A stretch of DNA of 64,000 bases from Staphylococcus ratti. Lineage in GTDB: Bacteria; Bacillota; Bacilli; Staphylococcales; Staphylococcaceae. The stretch spans positions 1 through 64,000 of the forward strand of contig NZ_CP086654.1 of assembly GCF_020883535.1 (NCBI RefSeq). The letters run 5' to 3'. Numbering within the stretch: the stretch's first letter is position 1; each line of letters starts with the position of its first letter. Both the position numbers and the translations under genes were made by a program. The notes under the pieces were generated by a model, which was not told where the DNA came from, searched no databases, and saw nothing but the letters and a program-made list of their open reading frames with translations. Below are positions 23,966 through 33,281 of this stretch, piece after piece.

Positions 23966-24230
23966 TTTAAATATCCTCCTTTATCGATTTTATATACTTT
24001 ACCCGATTGTACTTAAAAGCATTTCATCTAAAAATGAAATCACGTGGATTAAATGACAGTTGAACGTCGTGTTATTTTGGAAGGACGCATTTGAAAAATG
24101 CTGATATGACAGGATTTGTAATGATTTAAAAGCTTTTGTAAAGCACATGTGAAAGTTTATTGAAAAAAATTTAAAAATTATCTTGCCAACCGTAATACAG
24201 GGTGCTATAATCAATCTTGTGTTCAAAAGA

Positions 24231-24305
24231 GGCTCCTTGGTCAAGCGGTTAAGACACCGCCCTTTCACGGCGGTAACACGGGTTCGAGTCCCGTAGGAGT
24301 CACCA
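24231..24305 (+). tRNA. tRNA-Glu (TTC)
   Basis: A complete cloverleaf: acceptor GGCTCCT pairs with AGGAGTC, the anticodon stem CCGCC/GGCGG holds the loop CTTTCAC with anticodon TTC at 24264-24266, and the T-loop is GGTTCGAGTCC. The CCA end is encoded (24303-24305). Confidence 0.97.
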
Positions 24306-24311
24306 TGATAT

Positions 24312-24385
24312 GGTCCCGTAGTGGAGCGGTTTAACACGCCTGCCTGTCACGCAGGAGATCGCGGGTTCGATTCCCGTCGGGACCG
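24312..24385 (+). tRNA. tRNA-Asp (GTC)
   Basis: Acceptor GGTCCCG pairs with CGGGACC, the anticodon stem CCTGC/GCAGG holds the loop CTGTCAC with anticodon GTC at 24346-24348, and the discriminator base is G. CCA is not encoded, in contrast to the adjacent tRNA-Glu. Confidence 0.97.
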
Positions 24386-24390
24386 CTACT

Positions 24391-24420
24391 TGCTCATCCA
24401 AATATGGATGGGCATTTTTT
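24391..24420 (+). terminator. Terminator of the tRNA transcript
   Basis: TGCTCATCCA (24391-24400) pairs with TGGATGGGCA (24405-24414), with one G-T wobble, followed by six T. Confidence 0.88.
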
Positions 24421-24465
24421 ATTATTAAAAGTAATAGTATCGTGAAAATATAACTTTTTAATCTA

Positions 24466-24503
24466 GCAATGTGTTAAGACACTACTTAACACGTTGCTTT
24501 TTT
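24466..24503 (+). terminator. Second terminator hairpin before walR
   Basis: GCAATGTGTTAAG (24466-24478) pairs with CTTAACACGTTGC (24485-24497), with one wobble, followed by seven T. It insulates the walR operon from the tRNA unit. The walR promoter must lie in 24504-24636; I could not assign it firmly. Confidence 0.85.
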
Positions 24504-24636
24504 TATATTTGTAGAGAAGTGAAATAAAGTAAATAGATAGAATTCGACCTTTAGAAGTGATACATTATAAGGTATAGGATTATGCCAATTGGAAACGTAT
24601 AATTTTGCACTTTAATATGAAATGGGGTCAAAGCAT

Positions 24637-25338
24637 ATGGCGAGAAAAGTAGTCGTAGTAGACGATGAAAAACCAATTGCGGATATATTAGAATTTAATT
24701 TGAAAAAGGAAGGTTATGACGTCTTTGTAGCATATGACGGTGATGATGCTGTAGATTTGATTTACGAAAAAGAGCCAGACATCGTTTTATTAGACATTAT
24801 GCTGCCAGGACAAGACGGCATGGAAGTCTGCCGTGAAGTACGTAAAAAGTATGATATGCCAATTATTATGCTAACGGCGAAAGACTCTGAAATTGATAAA
24901 GTATTAGGCCTAGAATTAGGGGCGGATGACTATGTTACGAAGCCGTTTAGTACACGTGAATTAATCGCGCGTGTCAAAGCGAATTTACGACGTCACTATA
25001 CACAACCGACACAAGATGCTGAAGTTCAATCGAATGACATTACGATTAAAGATATTGTGATTTATCCAGATGCGTATTCTATTAAAAAACGCGGCGAAGA
25101 TATCGACTTAACACACCGTGAATTTGAATTATTTCATTATTTAGCGAATCATATGGGGCAAGTTATGACGCGTGAGCATTTACTTCAAACTGTATGGGGT
25201 TATGATTATTTTGGTGATGTACGTACAGTAGACGTAACGATTCGTCGCTTACGTGAAAAAATTGAAGATGATCCTTCTCACCCGGACTATATCGTTACAC
25301 GTCGTGGTGTAGGATACTTTCTTCAACAACACGATTAG
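24637..25338 (+). CDS. walR: Response regulator WalR (YycF)
   Basis: The essential OmpR-family regulator of autolysin and cell-wall turnover genes. The 233-residue product has a receiver domain with acidic Asp9-Asp10 and phosphoacceptor Asp53 (VLLDIMLPG), Thr-Ala at 79-80 and Lys101. A winged-helix DNA-binding domain (about 132-230) ends in [35 protein letters not shown]. The frame is open from 24622, but [13 protein letters not shown] at ATG 24637 is the conserved start. It heads walRKHIJ. Confidence 0.98.
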   Translation: MARKVVVVDDEKPIADILEFNLKKEGYDVFVAYDGDDAVDLIYEKEPDIVLLDIMLPGQDGMEVCREVRKKYDMPIIMLTAKDSEIDKVLGLELGADDYVTKPFSTRELIARVKANLRRHYTQPTQDAEVQSNDITIKDIVIYPDAYSIKKRGEDIDLTHREFELFHYLANHMGQVMTREHLLQTVWGYDYFGDVRTVDVTIRRLREKIEDDPSHPDYIVTRRGVGYFLQQHD

Positions 25339-25350
25339 AGGATGCTTAAT

Positions 25351-27183
25351 ATGAAGTGGTTAAAACAATTTCAATCCCTTCACACTAAGCTCGTTATTGT
25401 TTATGTTTTACTTATCATTATCGGTATGCAAATTATCGGTCTTTATTTTACCAATAGCCTTGAAAAGGAAATGACCGATACATTTAAAACAAATATTTCC
25501 CAAAATGCGAAACAAATAGAGCTCAGTATTGAGAAAATATATGCGGATGAAAATGGAACCACGAATACACAAAAAGACATTCAAAATTTATTGAATGAAT
25601 ATGCGAACCGCAATGAAATGATTGAAATTCGCTTCATCGATACCGATCAAATCATATTGGCGACGTCAAAACAGTCTCATCGCCATATGATTAATCAAAA
25701 AGCAAATGAAAGTTCAATTCAAAAAGCACTGTCACTTGGGCAAGAAAACTCCGATACAGTGCTTAAAGATTATGGGGAAGGTAAACAGCGTGTTTGGGTT
25801 AAAAACATGCCTGTGACTACAAGCAAAGGGATTATTGGTGATATTTACATTGAATCTAATATCAATCAAGTTTATGACCAATTAAGCAACATTAACCAAA
25901 TCTTTATTATTGGAACGGTAATTTCACTCATTATTACGGTAGTACTAGGGTTCTTTATTGCGCGTACAATTACAAAACCGATTACAGATATGCGTAACCA
26001 AACTGTAGAGATGTCCAAAGGGAACTACACACAACGTGTAAAAATCTATGGTAATGACGAGATTGGTGAGTTGGCACTGGCATTCAATAACTTGTCCAAA
26101 CGTGTGCAAGAAGCACAAGCGAATACAGAGAGTGAAAAACGACGTCTAGACTCTGTCATCACCCATATGAGCGATGGTATTATTGCGACAGACCGACGTG
26201 GTCGCGTGCGTATTATTAATGATATGGCACTAAAAATGCTCGGTAAAATGAAAGAAGATGTTACGGGGCAACACGTTTTTGATATTTTAGACTTACGTGA
26301 TACGTATACATTAGAAGAACTCAGCGAAAACCATGACAGTTTTCTACTTGATATTAACGAAGAAGAAGGCATTATTGCACGTGTGAATTTTAGTAACATC
26401 GTGCAACATACAGGCTTTGTCACAGGGTACATCGCAGTACTTCATGATGTTACGGAACAACAACAAGTTGAAAATGAACGTCGCGAGTTCGTTGCGAATG
26501 TATCGCACGAATTGCGTACACCGTTGACTTCTATGAACAGTTATATCGAAGCTTTAGAAGAAGGTGCTTGGAAAGATGAGTCAATAGCGCCACAATTTTT
26601 ATCTGTTACACGCGAAGAAACAGAGCGTATGATTCGACTCGTTAACGATCTTCTTCATTTATCTAAAATGGATAATGAAACAGAACAAATCACAAAAGAA
26701 ATTGTTGATTTTAATATGTTTATTAATAAAATAATTAACCGTCATGAAATGGCAGCGAAAGATACAACATTTGTGCGTGACATTCCTAAACAATCTATCT
26801 TTACAGAAATTGATCCAGATAAGATGACACAAGTATTCGACAATGTAATCACTAATGCGATTAAGTATTCACGGGGTGAAAAACGTGTTGAGTTTCACGT
26901 GAAACAAAACGCTGTACATAATCGTTTAACCGTTCGTATTAAAGATAATGGGATTGGGATTCCAATTAATAAGGTGGACAAAATATTCGATCGCTTTTTC
27001 CGTGTCGATAAAGCACGTACACGAAAAATGGGAGGTACGGGACTTGGTCTTGCGATTTCAAAAGAAATTGTGGAAGCACATAATGGACGCATTTGGGCGA
27101 ATAGTGTTGAAGGTCAAGGAACGTCCATATTTATTACATTACCTTGTGAAATTATAGAAGATGGTGATTGGGATGCAGACTAA
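25351..27183 (+). CDS. walK: Sensor histidine kinase WalK (YycG)
   Basis: The membrane kinase partner of WalR. The 610-residue product has TM1 (about 14-32), an extracellular PAS-like sensor, TM2 (about 183-203), HAMP, an intracellular PAS domain, and DHp with the phosphoacceptor His386 in [13 protein letters not shown]. The ATPase domain has NAIKYS, DNGIGIP and [10 protein letters not shown]. The four intracellular PAS residues reported to bind zinc in S. aureus are all present here as His272, Asp275, His365 and Glu369. AGAGG touches ATG 25342, so the start is the ATG at 25351, nine bases on (MKWLKQF). Confidence 0.97.
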   Translation: MKWLKQFQSLHTKLVIVYVLLIIIGMQIIGLYFTNSLEKEMTDTFKTNISQNAKQIELSIEKIYADENGTTNTQKDIQNLLNEYANRNEMIEIRFIDTDQIILATSKQSHRHMINQKANESSIQKALSLGQENSDTVLKDYGEGKQRVWVKNMPVTTSKGIIGDIYIESNINQVYDQLSNINQIFIIGTVISLIITVVLGFFIARTITKPITDMRNQTVEMSKGNYTQRVKIYGNDEIGELALAFNNLSKRVQEAQANTESEKRRLDSVITHMSDGIIATDRRGRVRIINDMALKMLGKMKEDVTGQHVFDILDLRDTYTLEELSENHDSFLLDINEEEGIIARVNFSNIVQHTGFVTGYIAVLHDVTEQQQVENERREFVANVSHELRTPLTSMNSYIEALEEGAWKDESIAPQFLSVTREETERMIRLVNDLLHLSKMDNETEQITKEIVDFNMFINKIINRHEMAAKDTTFVRDIPKQSIFTEIDPDKMTQVFDNVITNAIKYSRGEKRVEFHVKQNAVHNRLTVRIKDNGIGIPINKVDKIFDRFFRVDKARTRKMGGTGLGLAISKEIVEAHNGRIWANSVEGQGTSIFITLPCEIIEDGDWDAD

Positions 27184-28510
27184 AGAGCTCATCAAATCCA
27201 TCATTTTAGGCATACTGGTTTTAACGAGTATTATTTTAACTGTGATGATATGGAATTTCTCTCCTGATGTTAAAGATACGTACAGTGATACACAAAAAGA
27301 AAGTACTAAAGCAATTGGGGCGCGTTACGATAAAGATGCCGTTCAAGTCATGACGCCGTTACAAATGGTACATGTGCACCGAGATAAAATTGAAGGAGCT
27401 GCGGCGACACCGTATGTGAATAGTTTAGTAAATATTTTTCATCAGCAGCACATTTCAAAAGTTGAAGAATTTCAAAATGATAACGTCCTTTCGTTAGATG
27501 CATTAAGCAATAATTTAATCGTTTTAGACTACCCGACAGACACCCCGCTTGCGATGTATTTGAATGAAGTGATGAATGTGCCAGCAAAAGTACCTTCAAA
27601 TTTCAAATTTAATCGGATTGTTTTAGATATAGGGAAACGGAACCATGTCGATGTTTATGCGATAGATGCGCAACGTCAACGTGCGATCAAAATGTCAACA
27701 GATGTTCCAGTAGCGAAAGTAAACAAACATTTGAATCATATGTCTACGAATTTAGAGCCGTATACTGATATTCTTACAGATCAAACGACAGTCAATAAAG
27801 CCACTTATTTATACGCACCGAAAGCGCCAAAAGATTTGCGTACGTACCGCACGATTTTTAGTAATATCAATGTCGAAGATTTAAATTCCATTTTATTTGA
27901 TGATACACCGATTGTACGTGCGACAAAAAGTGGCAATACGACGTATAATAACAACACTGGTATGGTGAATTATGATGCAAATAATGAAACGTACAGTTAT
28001 ACGAACTTGTCTGAAGATGAACACAGTACACGCGATATGAATGTGAGCATTCCTAGAACATTCGATTACATCAACAAACATGGTGGTTTCACAGATGATT
28101 TTCGTTTATTTAAAGCAAATAGCGAAAAAGGTGAAATGGTGTACCAAATGTTTGTGAATGGTCGACCTATATTTGACTCGACAATTCGAAATCAAATTCG
28201 AGTGATTTGGGGAGAACGTGGTATTTTTGAATACAGTCGTGGTTTGCTTAAAACCAATGTGACGGTAGATAACGGAGAGAAACCAAAAGCCTTGCCAGAA
28301 GCTGAAGAAGTGCGTTCTGATTTAGCGAGTAATGGTGGTGTTGATTTTTCTAAAGTTCAACAAATGGTTGTCGGTTATCGCATGATTACTAATGATGCTT
28401 CAAGTGACGGTCTCGAAATTCAACACAATAGTCAATTTGTACCAACTTGGTATATTAAATACAATGGTGGCTGGTATGAATTTAAAAACGGGGAGTTGAT
28501 TAAACCATGA
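27173..28510 (+). CDS. walH: WalK accessory protein WalH (YycH)
   Basis: WalH has one N-terminal membrane helix (about 8-27) and a large extracytoplasmic domain, and with WalI it modulates WalK. The product of about 445 residues contains [21 protein letters not shown] and ends [16 protein letters not shown], as in other staphylococcal YycH proteins. It overlaps the end of walK. The frame opens at ATG 27161, but [17 protein letters not shown] at 27173 looks like the natural basic-then-hydrophobic start; neither has a strong RBS, suggesting coupling to walK. Confidence 0.93.
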   Translation: MQTKELIKSIILGILVLTSIILTVMIWNFSPDVKDTYSDTQKESTKAIGARYDKDAVQVMTPLQMVHVHRDKIEGAAATPYVNSLVNIFHQQHISKVEEFQNDNVLSLDALSNNLIVLDYPTDTPLAMYLNEVMNVPAKVPSNFKFNRIVLDIGKRNHVDVYAIDAQRQRAIKMSTDVPVAKVNKHLNHMSTNLEPYTDILTDQTTVNKATYLYAPKAPKDLRTYRTIFSNINVEDLNSILFDDTPIVRATKSGNTTYNNNTGMVNYDANNETYSYTNLSEDEHSTRDMNVSIPRTFDYINKHGGFTDDFRLFKANSEKGEMVYQMFVNGRPIFDSTIRNQIRVIWGERGIFEYSRGLLKTNVTVDNGEKPKALPEAEEVRSDLASNGGVDFSKVQQMVVGYRMITNDASSDGLEIQHNSQFVPTWYIKYNGGWYEFKNGELIKP

Positions 28511-29283
28511 ACTGGAAACGTGCTAAAACCCTTTTCATCGTCGTCTTCTTCCTGACCAACCTCTGTTTAATCTATATTTACGTCGATAAAGTGAATAAGT
28601 CTCACGTAAACGATTCAGAGAATGACAATGCCGTCAATTTCGAACAAGAAGATATTAAGCTACCGAAAGATATGCCAAAAGTGGATAATGTGAAAATGCA
28701 ATTGATTACTGCTGATTCACATGACTTTGAAAGTGAAGCGAAAGATGATGATCATGCAGAAGTCAGCAAAGATGGTTTCACACTCACGCAAAAAATGTCT
28801 AACGCTGTTAATGTAAGCCAAGACCCCATTTCGACATTAAAACCTTACATTGATGCGAATATTTATGGTGGTAGTGAATACCAATACCATGAGACGCAAA
28901 AAGGAAAAATCATTTATGAACAAACGTACGACGGTTTTCCAATCATGAACAATAACCGCGCACGTCTCTCAATTGACGTAGACGGCAATAAAACGAAATC
29001 CTTAACGCAAGCGAAGATGGAAGACATCCGTCCGTCTAAAGGAGAAAATAATAAACCACGTAATGTCATCAGCGCACGTGAAGCGATTGAAGCATTGTAT
29101 TACAATCAATACCTTAAATCGGGTCAATCTGTTGATAGTATTCGACTTGGTTATTATACGGTAGTGAAAGAAACCAATGTTCAAGTTTTACAGGCTAACT
29201 GGGAAATTACTGTAAGTAAACAAGGAAAATCCCATACGTATTACGTTGAAGCGGTATCTTCAAATCCGCAAATTACAGAATAA
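28507..29283 (+). CDS. walI: WalK accessory protein WalI (YycI)
   Basis: WalI is a single-pass membrane protein (helix about residues 6-24) with an extracytoplasmic beta-rich domain structurally related to that of WalH; the two form a complex with WalK. The 258-residue product carries EYQYHETQKGKIIYEQTYDGFPIMNNNRARL and the ISAREAIEALYYNQYL segment typical of YycI. The ATG overlaps the walH TGA (ATGA). Confidence 0.93.
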   Translation: MNWKRAKTLFIVVFFLTNLCLIYIYVDKVNKSHVNDSENDNAVNFEQEDIKLPKDMPKVDNVKMQLITADSHDFESEAKDDDHAEVSKDGFTLTQKMSNAVNVSQDPISTLKPYIDANIYGGSEYQYHETQKGKIIYEQTYDGFPIMNNNRARLSIDVDGNKTKSLTQAKMEDIRPSKGENNKPRNVISAREAIEALYYNQYLKSGQSVDSIRLGYYTVVKETNVQVLQANWEITVSKQGKSHTYYVEAVSSNPQITE

Positions 29284-29301
29284 CATAGAAAGGGTGGTCA
29301 C

Positions 29302-30093
29302 TTGATACGAATGAGTGTCTTAGCAAGTGGGAGTACAGGTAACGCCACTTATGTAGAAAGTGATAAAGGCAGCTTGTTAGTCGATGTGGGTCTAACAGGC
29401 AAGAAGATGGAAGCACTTTTCGATCAAATCGACCGAAAAATTTCAGATTTAAATGGTATTCTTGTTACGCATGAACATTCCGATCACATTAAAGGTTTAG
29501 GCGTGTTGGCAAGAAAATACAACTTGCCGATTTATGCGAACGAGAAAACGTGGACGTGTATTGATAAAAAAGATTCACGCATTCCTATGGAACAGAAGTT
29601 TATTTTCAATCCGTATGAAACGAAATCAATTGCAGGTTTCGATATTGAGTCTTTTAACGTGTCTCACGATGCGATTGATCCACAGTTTTATATTTTCCAT
29701 AACAATTACAAAAAATTAACGTTGATTACAGATACAGGCTATGTATCTGACCGTATGAAAGGGATGATTCGAGGCAGCGATGCCTTCATCTTCGAAAGCA
29801 ATCATGACGTAGATATGTTGCGCATGTGCCGTTATCCCTGGAAAACGAAACAACGAATTTTAAGCGATATGGGACATGTTTCAAACGAAGATGCTGCCCA
29901 TGCGATGACAGATGTCATAACAGGACAGACGAAACGCGTCTATTTATCACACCTTTCACAAGACAACAATATGAAAGACCTTGCACGCATGAGCGTTGGT
30001 CAAATATTACGTGAACACGACATTGATACCGTAAATGAAGTGAAACTGTGTGATACAGATAAAGCGCAAGCGACACCCATTTATACGCTATAA
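29302..30093 (+). CDS. walJ: Metallo-beta-lactamase-fold hydrolase WalJ (YycJ)
   Basis: A cytoplasmic MBL-fold protein, probably a 5'-3' exonuclease or phosphodiesterase, at the end of the wal operon. The 263-residue product has [13 protein letters not shown], the metal-binding HEHSDHIKG motif, TDTGYVSD and LSHLSQDNN. The start is TTG 29302, served by AAAGGGTGG, giving [14 protein letters not shown]; no other start fits. Its exact substrate is unsettled. Confidence 0.93.
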   Translation: MIRMSVLASGSTGNATYVESDKGSLLVDVGLTGKKMEALFDQIDRKISDLNGILVTHEHSDHIKGLGVLARKYNLPIYANEKTWTCIDKKDSRIPMEQKFIFNPYETKSIAGFDIESFNVSHDAIDPQFYIFHNNYKKLTLITDTGYVSDRMKGMIRGSDAFIFESNHDVDMLRMCRYPWKTKQRILSDMGHVSNEDAAHAMTDVITGQTKRVYLSHLSQDNNMKDLARMSVGQILREHDIDTVNEVKLCDTDKAQATPIYTL

Positions 30094-30101
30094 CGACATC
30101 A

Positions 30102-30139
30102 AGGGTTAAAAACGACACAAACGTTTTTAACCCTTTTTG
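30102..30139 (+). terminator. Terminator of the wal operon
   Basis: A perfect 13-bp stem pairs AGGGTTAAAAACG (30102-30114) with CGTTTTTAACCCT (30122-30134), followed by T. Confidence 0.92.
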
Positions 30140-30174
30140 TATTGCGAGACAACGTAAAAAGGAGAAATGAAATA

Positions 30175-30216
30175 ATGGAACATATCAAATTAACGATAAA
30201 AGGTGTACGGAGATGA
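30175..30216 (+). CDS. Thirteen-codon leader ORF overlapping arsB
   Basis: A strong AAAAAGGAG (30156-30164) precedes ATG 30175 and encodes [13 protein letters not shown]. Its stop TGA (30214-30216) overlaps the arsB ATG at 30213. arsB itself has GGAG directly against its start, too close to be efficient, so translation of arsB may depend on this short ORF. I know of no homologue; it could also be chance. Confidence 0.4.
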   Translation: MEHIKLTIKGVRR

Positions 30217-31505
30217 TGACGATACTAGCAATTGTTATCTTTTTATTGACCCTCATCTTTGTCATTTGGCAACCTAAAGGCTTAGACATTGGAATTACGG
30301 CATTGGTAGGTGCGATATTGGCGATACTGACAGGCGTCGTAAGTTTAAATGATGTCGGAGAAGTAACGGGGATTGTTTGGAATGCCACGTTGACCTTCAA
30401 TGCGATTATTTTAATTTCTCTTATTCTTGATGAAATTGGTTTCTTTGAATGGTCTGCGATTCATATGGTCCATGCATCAAAAGGAAATGGCTTTAAAATG
30501 TTTCTTTATATTATGCTACTAGGTGCTATCGTCGCTGCATTTTTTGCGAATGATGGTGCAGCATTAATCTTGACGCCGATTGTACTAGCAATGGTGCGCA
30601 ACTTAGGTTTTAGAGAACGCGCAGTCTTCCCTTTTATTATCGCAAGTGGATTTATCGCAGATACGACATCATTACCGCTCATTGTAAGCAATCTCGTGAA
30701 TATCGTATCAGCAGATTATTTTGATATAGGCTTCGTAGAATATATGAGCCGTATGCTTATTCCAAACATATTTTCACTTATCGCAAGTATAGTCGTGTTA
30801 TGGTTATATTTTAAAAAAGCAATGCCACGAACATTTGATACACAACATTTAAAACAACCTAGCGAAGCCATTAAAGATCAAAAATTGTTTCGTATCGCTT
30901 GGCTTGTATTGGGCCTTTTATTATTAGGTTATCTCCTCAGTGAGCTGATTAACATACCAGTATCATTGATTGCAGGGACAATCGCACTGATCTTTATTTT
31001 ATTGGCACAGCGTTCATCAGCCGTGCATACTAAAGCAGTTATAAAAGGCGCACCATGGAATATTGTTCTCTTTTCAATCGGGATGTACCTTGTAGTATTT
31101 GGACTAAAAAATGTAGGGATTACGACATTGCTTGGAGGAATACTTTCAATACTCTCCTCCCACGGCTTATTTACAAGTATAATAGGCATGGGTTTTATCT
31201 CTGCTTTCTTATCTTCAGTAATGAATAATATGCCGACTGTGTTGATTGATGCCCTTGCGATTAGCCAATCTGGAGTTGCGGGCAGTCTAAAAGAAGGTAT
31301 GATTTATGCAAATGTCATTGGTGCAGACTTAGGACCAAAAATTACGCCGATAGGTTCATTAGCTACGTTATTATGGTTACACGTTCTAGCGCAAAAAGGC
31401 GTAAAAATCTCATGGGGTACATATTTTAAAATTGGTATAGTGATTACGATTCCAGTTCTGTTTATGACCTTGTTAGGTCTATATCTTACAATGATAGTAA
31501 TGTGA
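30213..31505 (+). CDS. arsB: Arsenite/antimonite efflux pump ArsB
   Basis: ArsB extrudes arsenite and antimonite through the membrane. The 430-residue protein has about 11-12 hydrophobic segments and closely follows the remembered plasmid pI258 Ars[65 protein letters not shown] and [21 protein letters not shown]. The start is ATG 30213 or 30216. No arsR or arsC adjoins it, so its induction must come from elsewhere or it may be constitutive. The wal operon terminator lies just upstream. Confidence 0.92.
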   Translation: MMTILAIVIFLLTLIFVIWQPKGLDIGITALVGAILAILTGVVSLNDVGEVTGIVWNATLTFNAIILISLILDEIGFFEWSAIHMVHASKGNGFKMFLYIMLLGAIVAAFFANDGAALILTPIVLAMVRNLGFRERAVFPFIIASGFIADTTSLPLIVSNLVNIVSADYFDIGFVEYMSRMLIPNIFSLIASIVVLWLYFKKAMPRTFDTQHLKQPSEAIKDQKLFRIAWLVLGLLLLGYLLSELINIPVSLIAGTIALIFILLAQRSSAVHTKAVIKGAPWNIVLFSIGMYLVVFGLKNVGITTLLGGILSILSSHGLFTSIIGMGFISAFLSSVMNNMPTVLIDALAISQSGVAGSLKEGMIYANVIGADLGPKITPIGSLATLLWLHVLAQKGVKISWGTYFKIGIVITIPVLFMTLLGLYLTMIVM

Positions 31506-31880
31506 TAAAGTAAAAAAGCACAGTAGCTGTCTGGAATGAAGATACGCATAGAAGTTTTCTTCAATCCTAGCCAGCCTTGTGGGGGCGGGACAACGAAATC
31601 AAATAGATTTCTGTCCCGCATGATATAAAGAGGAATAAAGTAAAAAAGCACAGTAGCTGTCTGAATTGAACAGCGCTAAACAGCTTGTTCAATTCTAGTC
31701 AGCCTTGTAGGGGCAGGACGACGAAATCAAATAGATTTCTGTCCCGCATGATATAAAGAGGAATAAAGTAAAAAAGCACAGTAGCTGTCTGAATTGAACA
31801 GCGCTAAACAGCTTGTTCAATTCTAGTCAGCCTTGTAGGGGCAGGACGACGAAATCAAATAGATTTCTGTCCCGCTCCCT
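31505..31880 (+). repeat. Three tandem copies of a double-hairpin repeat
   Basis: Copies begin at 31505, 31635 and 31763 (periods 130 and 128). Each has ATAAAGTAAAAAAGCAC, then AGTAGCTGTCT, stem 1, CAGCCTTGT, a G-rich spacer and stem 2. Copies 2 and 3 are identical through the repeat, with stem 1 GAATTGAACA/TGTTCAATTC (31663-31672 and 31686-31695 in copy 2). Copy 1 has a different stem-1 sequence that still folds. Stem 2 is GCGGGAC/GTCCCGC plus GAAATC/GATTTC in copy 1; copies 2 and 3 have one A-C mismatch in it. Confidence 0.85.
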
Positions 31881-32017
31881 AAGCTTTGGATGTAAAATAG
31901 ATGAATTTTAAAGTGGGTATGGTTATTTTGTGTGGTGTCGTAGTAATATACATAACTGAAAATTTTAACGGCTCTATGTGAGTTGTTTTCAAAAATTTAC
32001 ATGAATAAATGTGCATT

Positions 32018-32229
32018 TTATCCAAAAAATTATCCCCAAATATGTGCACAAAACAGAAAGGTTATAAACAATCCACATGTTAATAACCACATTACACACA
32101 AAGTTATACACATATACACAGACTTATTCACAATAAAGGTGGATAAATTGCTGTTTTCGTATTAAATAATTTATGCATATTCGGTATAATGAGGATAAAT
32201 ATGTGCATAACTGAATAACTTGTGGATAA
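32018..32229. other. DnaA-box-like cluster upstream of rlmH
   Basis: The perfect box TGTGGATAA lies at 32221-32229. One-mismatch boxes lie at 32030-32038 (TTATCCCCA), 32104-32112 (TTATACACA), 32124-32132 (TTATTCACA), 32138-32146 (GGTGGATAA, minus) and 32202-32210 (TGTGCATAA, minus). Weaker copies are at 32018, 32062 and 32092. Six good boxes in about 200 bases exceed the number I could find between dnaA and dnaN. A TATAAT (32185-32190) inside it is probably the rlmH promoter -10. From 31881 to 32017 I see nothing. Confidence 0.6.
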
Positions 32230-32260
32230 CTAGGAAGTTATGAACAAACTGGAGGTTTTT

Positions 32261-32740
32261 ATGAAATTAACGATTATTGCGGTTGGAAAATTAAAAGAGA
32301 AATATTGGAAACAGGCCATTGCAGAATATACAAAAAGACTGAGCGCCTACACAAAAGTTCAAATAATTGAAGTACCTGATGAAAAAGCACCCGAAACGAT
32401 GAGTGAGAAAGAAATAGAACAAGTTAAAGCTAAAGAAGGACAACGGATACTAGCTAAAGTTAAACCACAATCCACAGTTATCACACTTGAAATACAAGGA
32501 AAAATGTTAAGTTCGGAAGCCCTTGCGAAAGAATTGGACCAGTGCATGACACAAGGCGCAAGTGACTTCACATTTATCATTGGTGGATCTAATGGCTTAC
32601 ATCAAGATGTGATGAATCGAAGCAACTTTGCCTTGTCATTTAGTAAAATGACTTTTCCACATCAGATGATGAGAGTGGTTTTATTAGAGCAAGTATACCG
32701 TGCTTTTAAAATAAATCGGGGAGAAGCGTATCATAAGTGA
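32261..32740 (+). CDS. rlmH: 23S rRNA pseudouridine-1915 N3-methyltransferase RlmH (OrfX)
   Basis: RlmH, a SPOUT-fold methyltransferase, methylates pseudouridine 1915 of 23S rRNA. The 159-residue product has the knotted SAM site ([28 protein letters not shown]) and ends [16 protein letters not shown]. The frame opens at ATG 32240, but GGAGG with a five-base spacing sets ATG 32261 ([16 protein letters not shown]), matching S. aureus. Its last codons form the SCC integration site. Confidence 0.98.
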   Translation: MKLTIIAVGKLKEKYWKQAIAEYTKRLSAYTKVQIIEVPDEKAPETMSEKEIEQVKAKEGQRILAKVKPQSTVITLEIQGKMLSSEALAKELDQCMTQGASDFTFIIGGSNGLHQDVMNRSNFALSFSKMTFPHQMMRVVLLEQVYRAFKINRGEAYHK

Positions 32741-32746
32741 TGCGGT
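32723..32746 (+). other. SCC attachment site (attB-like) in rlmH
   Basis: GAAGCGTATCATAAGTGA (32723-32740) followed by TGCGG fits the known core used by Ccr recombinases at the rlmH 3' end. I found no second direct copy downstream within the window, so either the site is unoccupied or only remnants remain. Confidence 0.8.
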
Positions 32747-32847
32747 TTTTTGCAGATTCATAAAGTGAATTTGAACGTAGCATGCTGTCTGGATATTATA
32801 GACTTGTATTTGTAACATAAGAGTACAAAAATTTTAACACAAACACA

Positions 32848-32877
32848 TTGACAAATCGTTAATTAACGATGTATAGT
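32848..32877 (+). promoter_or_regulatory. Promoter with palindromic operator of the ArsR-family gene
   Basis: The -35 TTGACA (32848-32853) and -10 TATAGT (32872-32877) have an 18-base spacer containing the perfect 16-bp palindrome ATCGTTAATTAACGAT (32855-32870). The predicted transcription start falls on the A of the ATG at 32884, so the mRNA would be leaderless. Confidence 0.75.
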
Positions 32878-32883
32878 GTGAAC

Positions 32884-33186
32884 ATGGAAAAGTTAGAAAT
32901 GTTTAAAGCAATAGCAAGCCCCACAAGAATTCAAATTTTAGATTGGTTAAAAGATCCCGAAAGAAATTTCGGTGACCAAGAAGGTATTGACTTAGTAGAG
33001 ATTGGTGTTTGTGTTAGTCAAATAAAAGATAAATTAAATATGACTCAGTCAACTGCTTCACAGCACTTATCAATACTAAATAAAGCAGGTCTTGTAAATT
33101 ATCAACGCTTAGGAAAATGGACATATTATAAAAGAAATGAACAAGGTATAAAGTACTTAAGTGAGATAATTGCTAAAGAACTATAA
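32884..33186 (+). CDS. ArsR-family winged-helix transcriptional regulator
   Basis: A roughly 100-residue DNA-binding repressor. It begins MEKLEMFKAIASPTRIQILDWL and has the recognition helix LNMTQSTASQHLSILNKAGLV followed by the wing YQRLGKWTYYKR. A single cysteine lies in GVCVSQI; there is no metal-site CxC or typical ArsR CVC pair, so redox or organic-ligand sensing is possible. The frame is open from ATG 32869, but that codon overlaps the -10 box, so ATG 32884 is used. It probably represses itself and the downstream dehydrogenase, whose upstream region carries a related operator. Confidence 0.88.
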   Translation: MEKLEMFKAIASPTRIQILDWLKDPERNFGDQEGIDLVEIGVCVSQIKDKLNMTQSTASQHLSILNKAGLVNYQRLGKWTYYKRNEQGIKYLSEIIAKEL

Positions 33187-33208
33187 GTCGTTTTCTTATA
33201 GTTTTTTT
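33180..33208 (+). terminator. Terminator overlapping the end of the ArsR-family gene
   Basis: ACTATAAG (33180-33187) pairs with CTTATAGT (33195-33202), followed by seven T. The stem includes the stop codon. Confidence 0.8.
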
Positions 33209-33220
33209 ACACTTTTACAA

Positions 33221-33236
33221 ATCGTTGTTTAACTAT
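33221..33236 (+). promoter_or_regulatory. Second copy of the ArsR-type operator before the dehydrogenase
   Basis: ATCGTTGTTTAACTAT matches the palindromic operator at 32855-32870 at 13 of 16 positions and lies 46 bases before the dehydrogenase start. This implies the two genes form a regulator-target pair. Confidence 0.6.
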
Positions 33237-33281
33237 ATGACGATACGTTCCATAAATATATTCTACTAAGGAGTTTTTATA

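Noticed and set aside
23999..24337. Minus-strand 112-codon open frame over the tRNA pair
   Set aside because: It runs through both tRNA genes, has no ribosome site and no protein-like composition.
31505..31880. CRISPR array
   Set aside because: Only three units of about 128 bases, each made of two hairpins, with no short repeat-spacer alternation and no cas genes.
31983..32165. Plus-strand 60-codon frame before rlmH
   Set aside because: It lies in the DnaA-box-like repeats, has no ribosome site and its composition simply follows TTATNCACA words.
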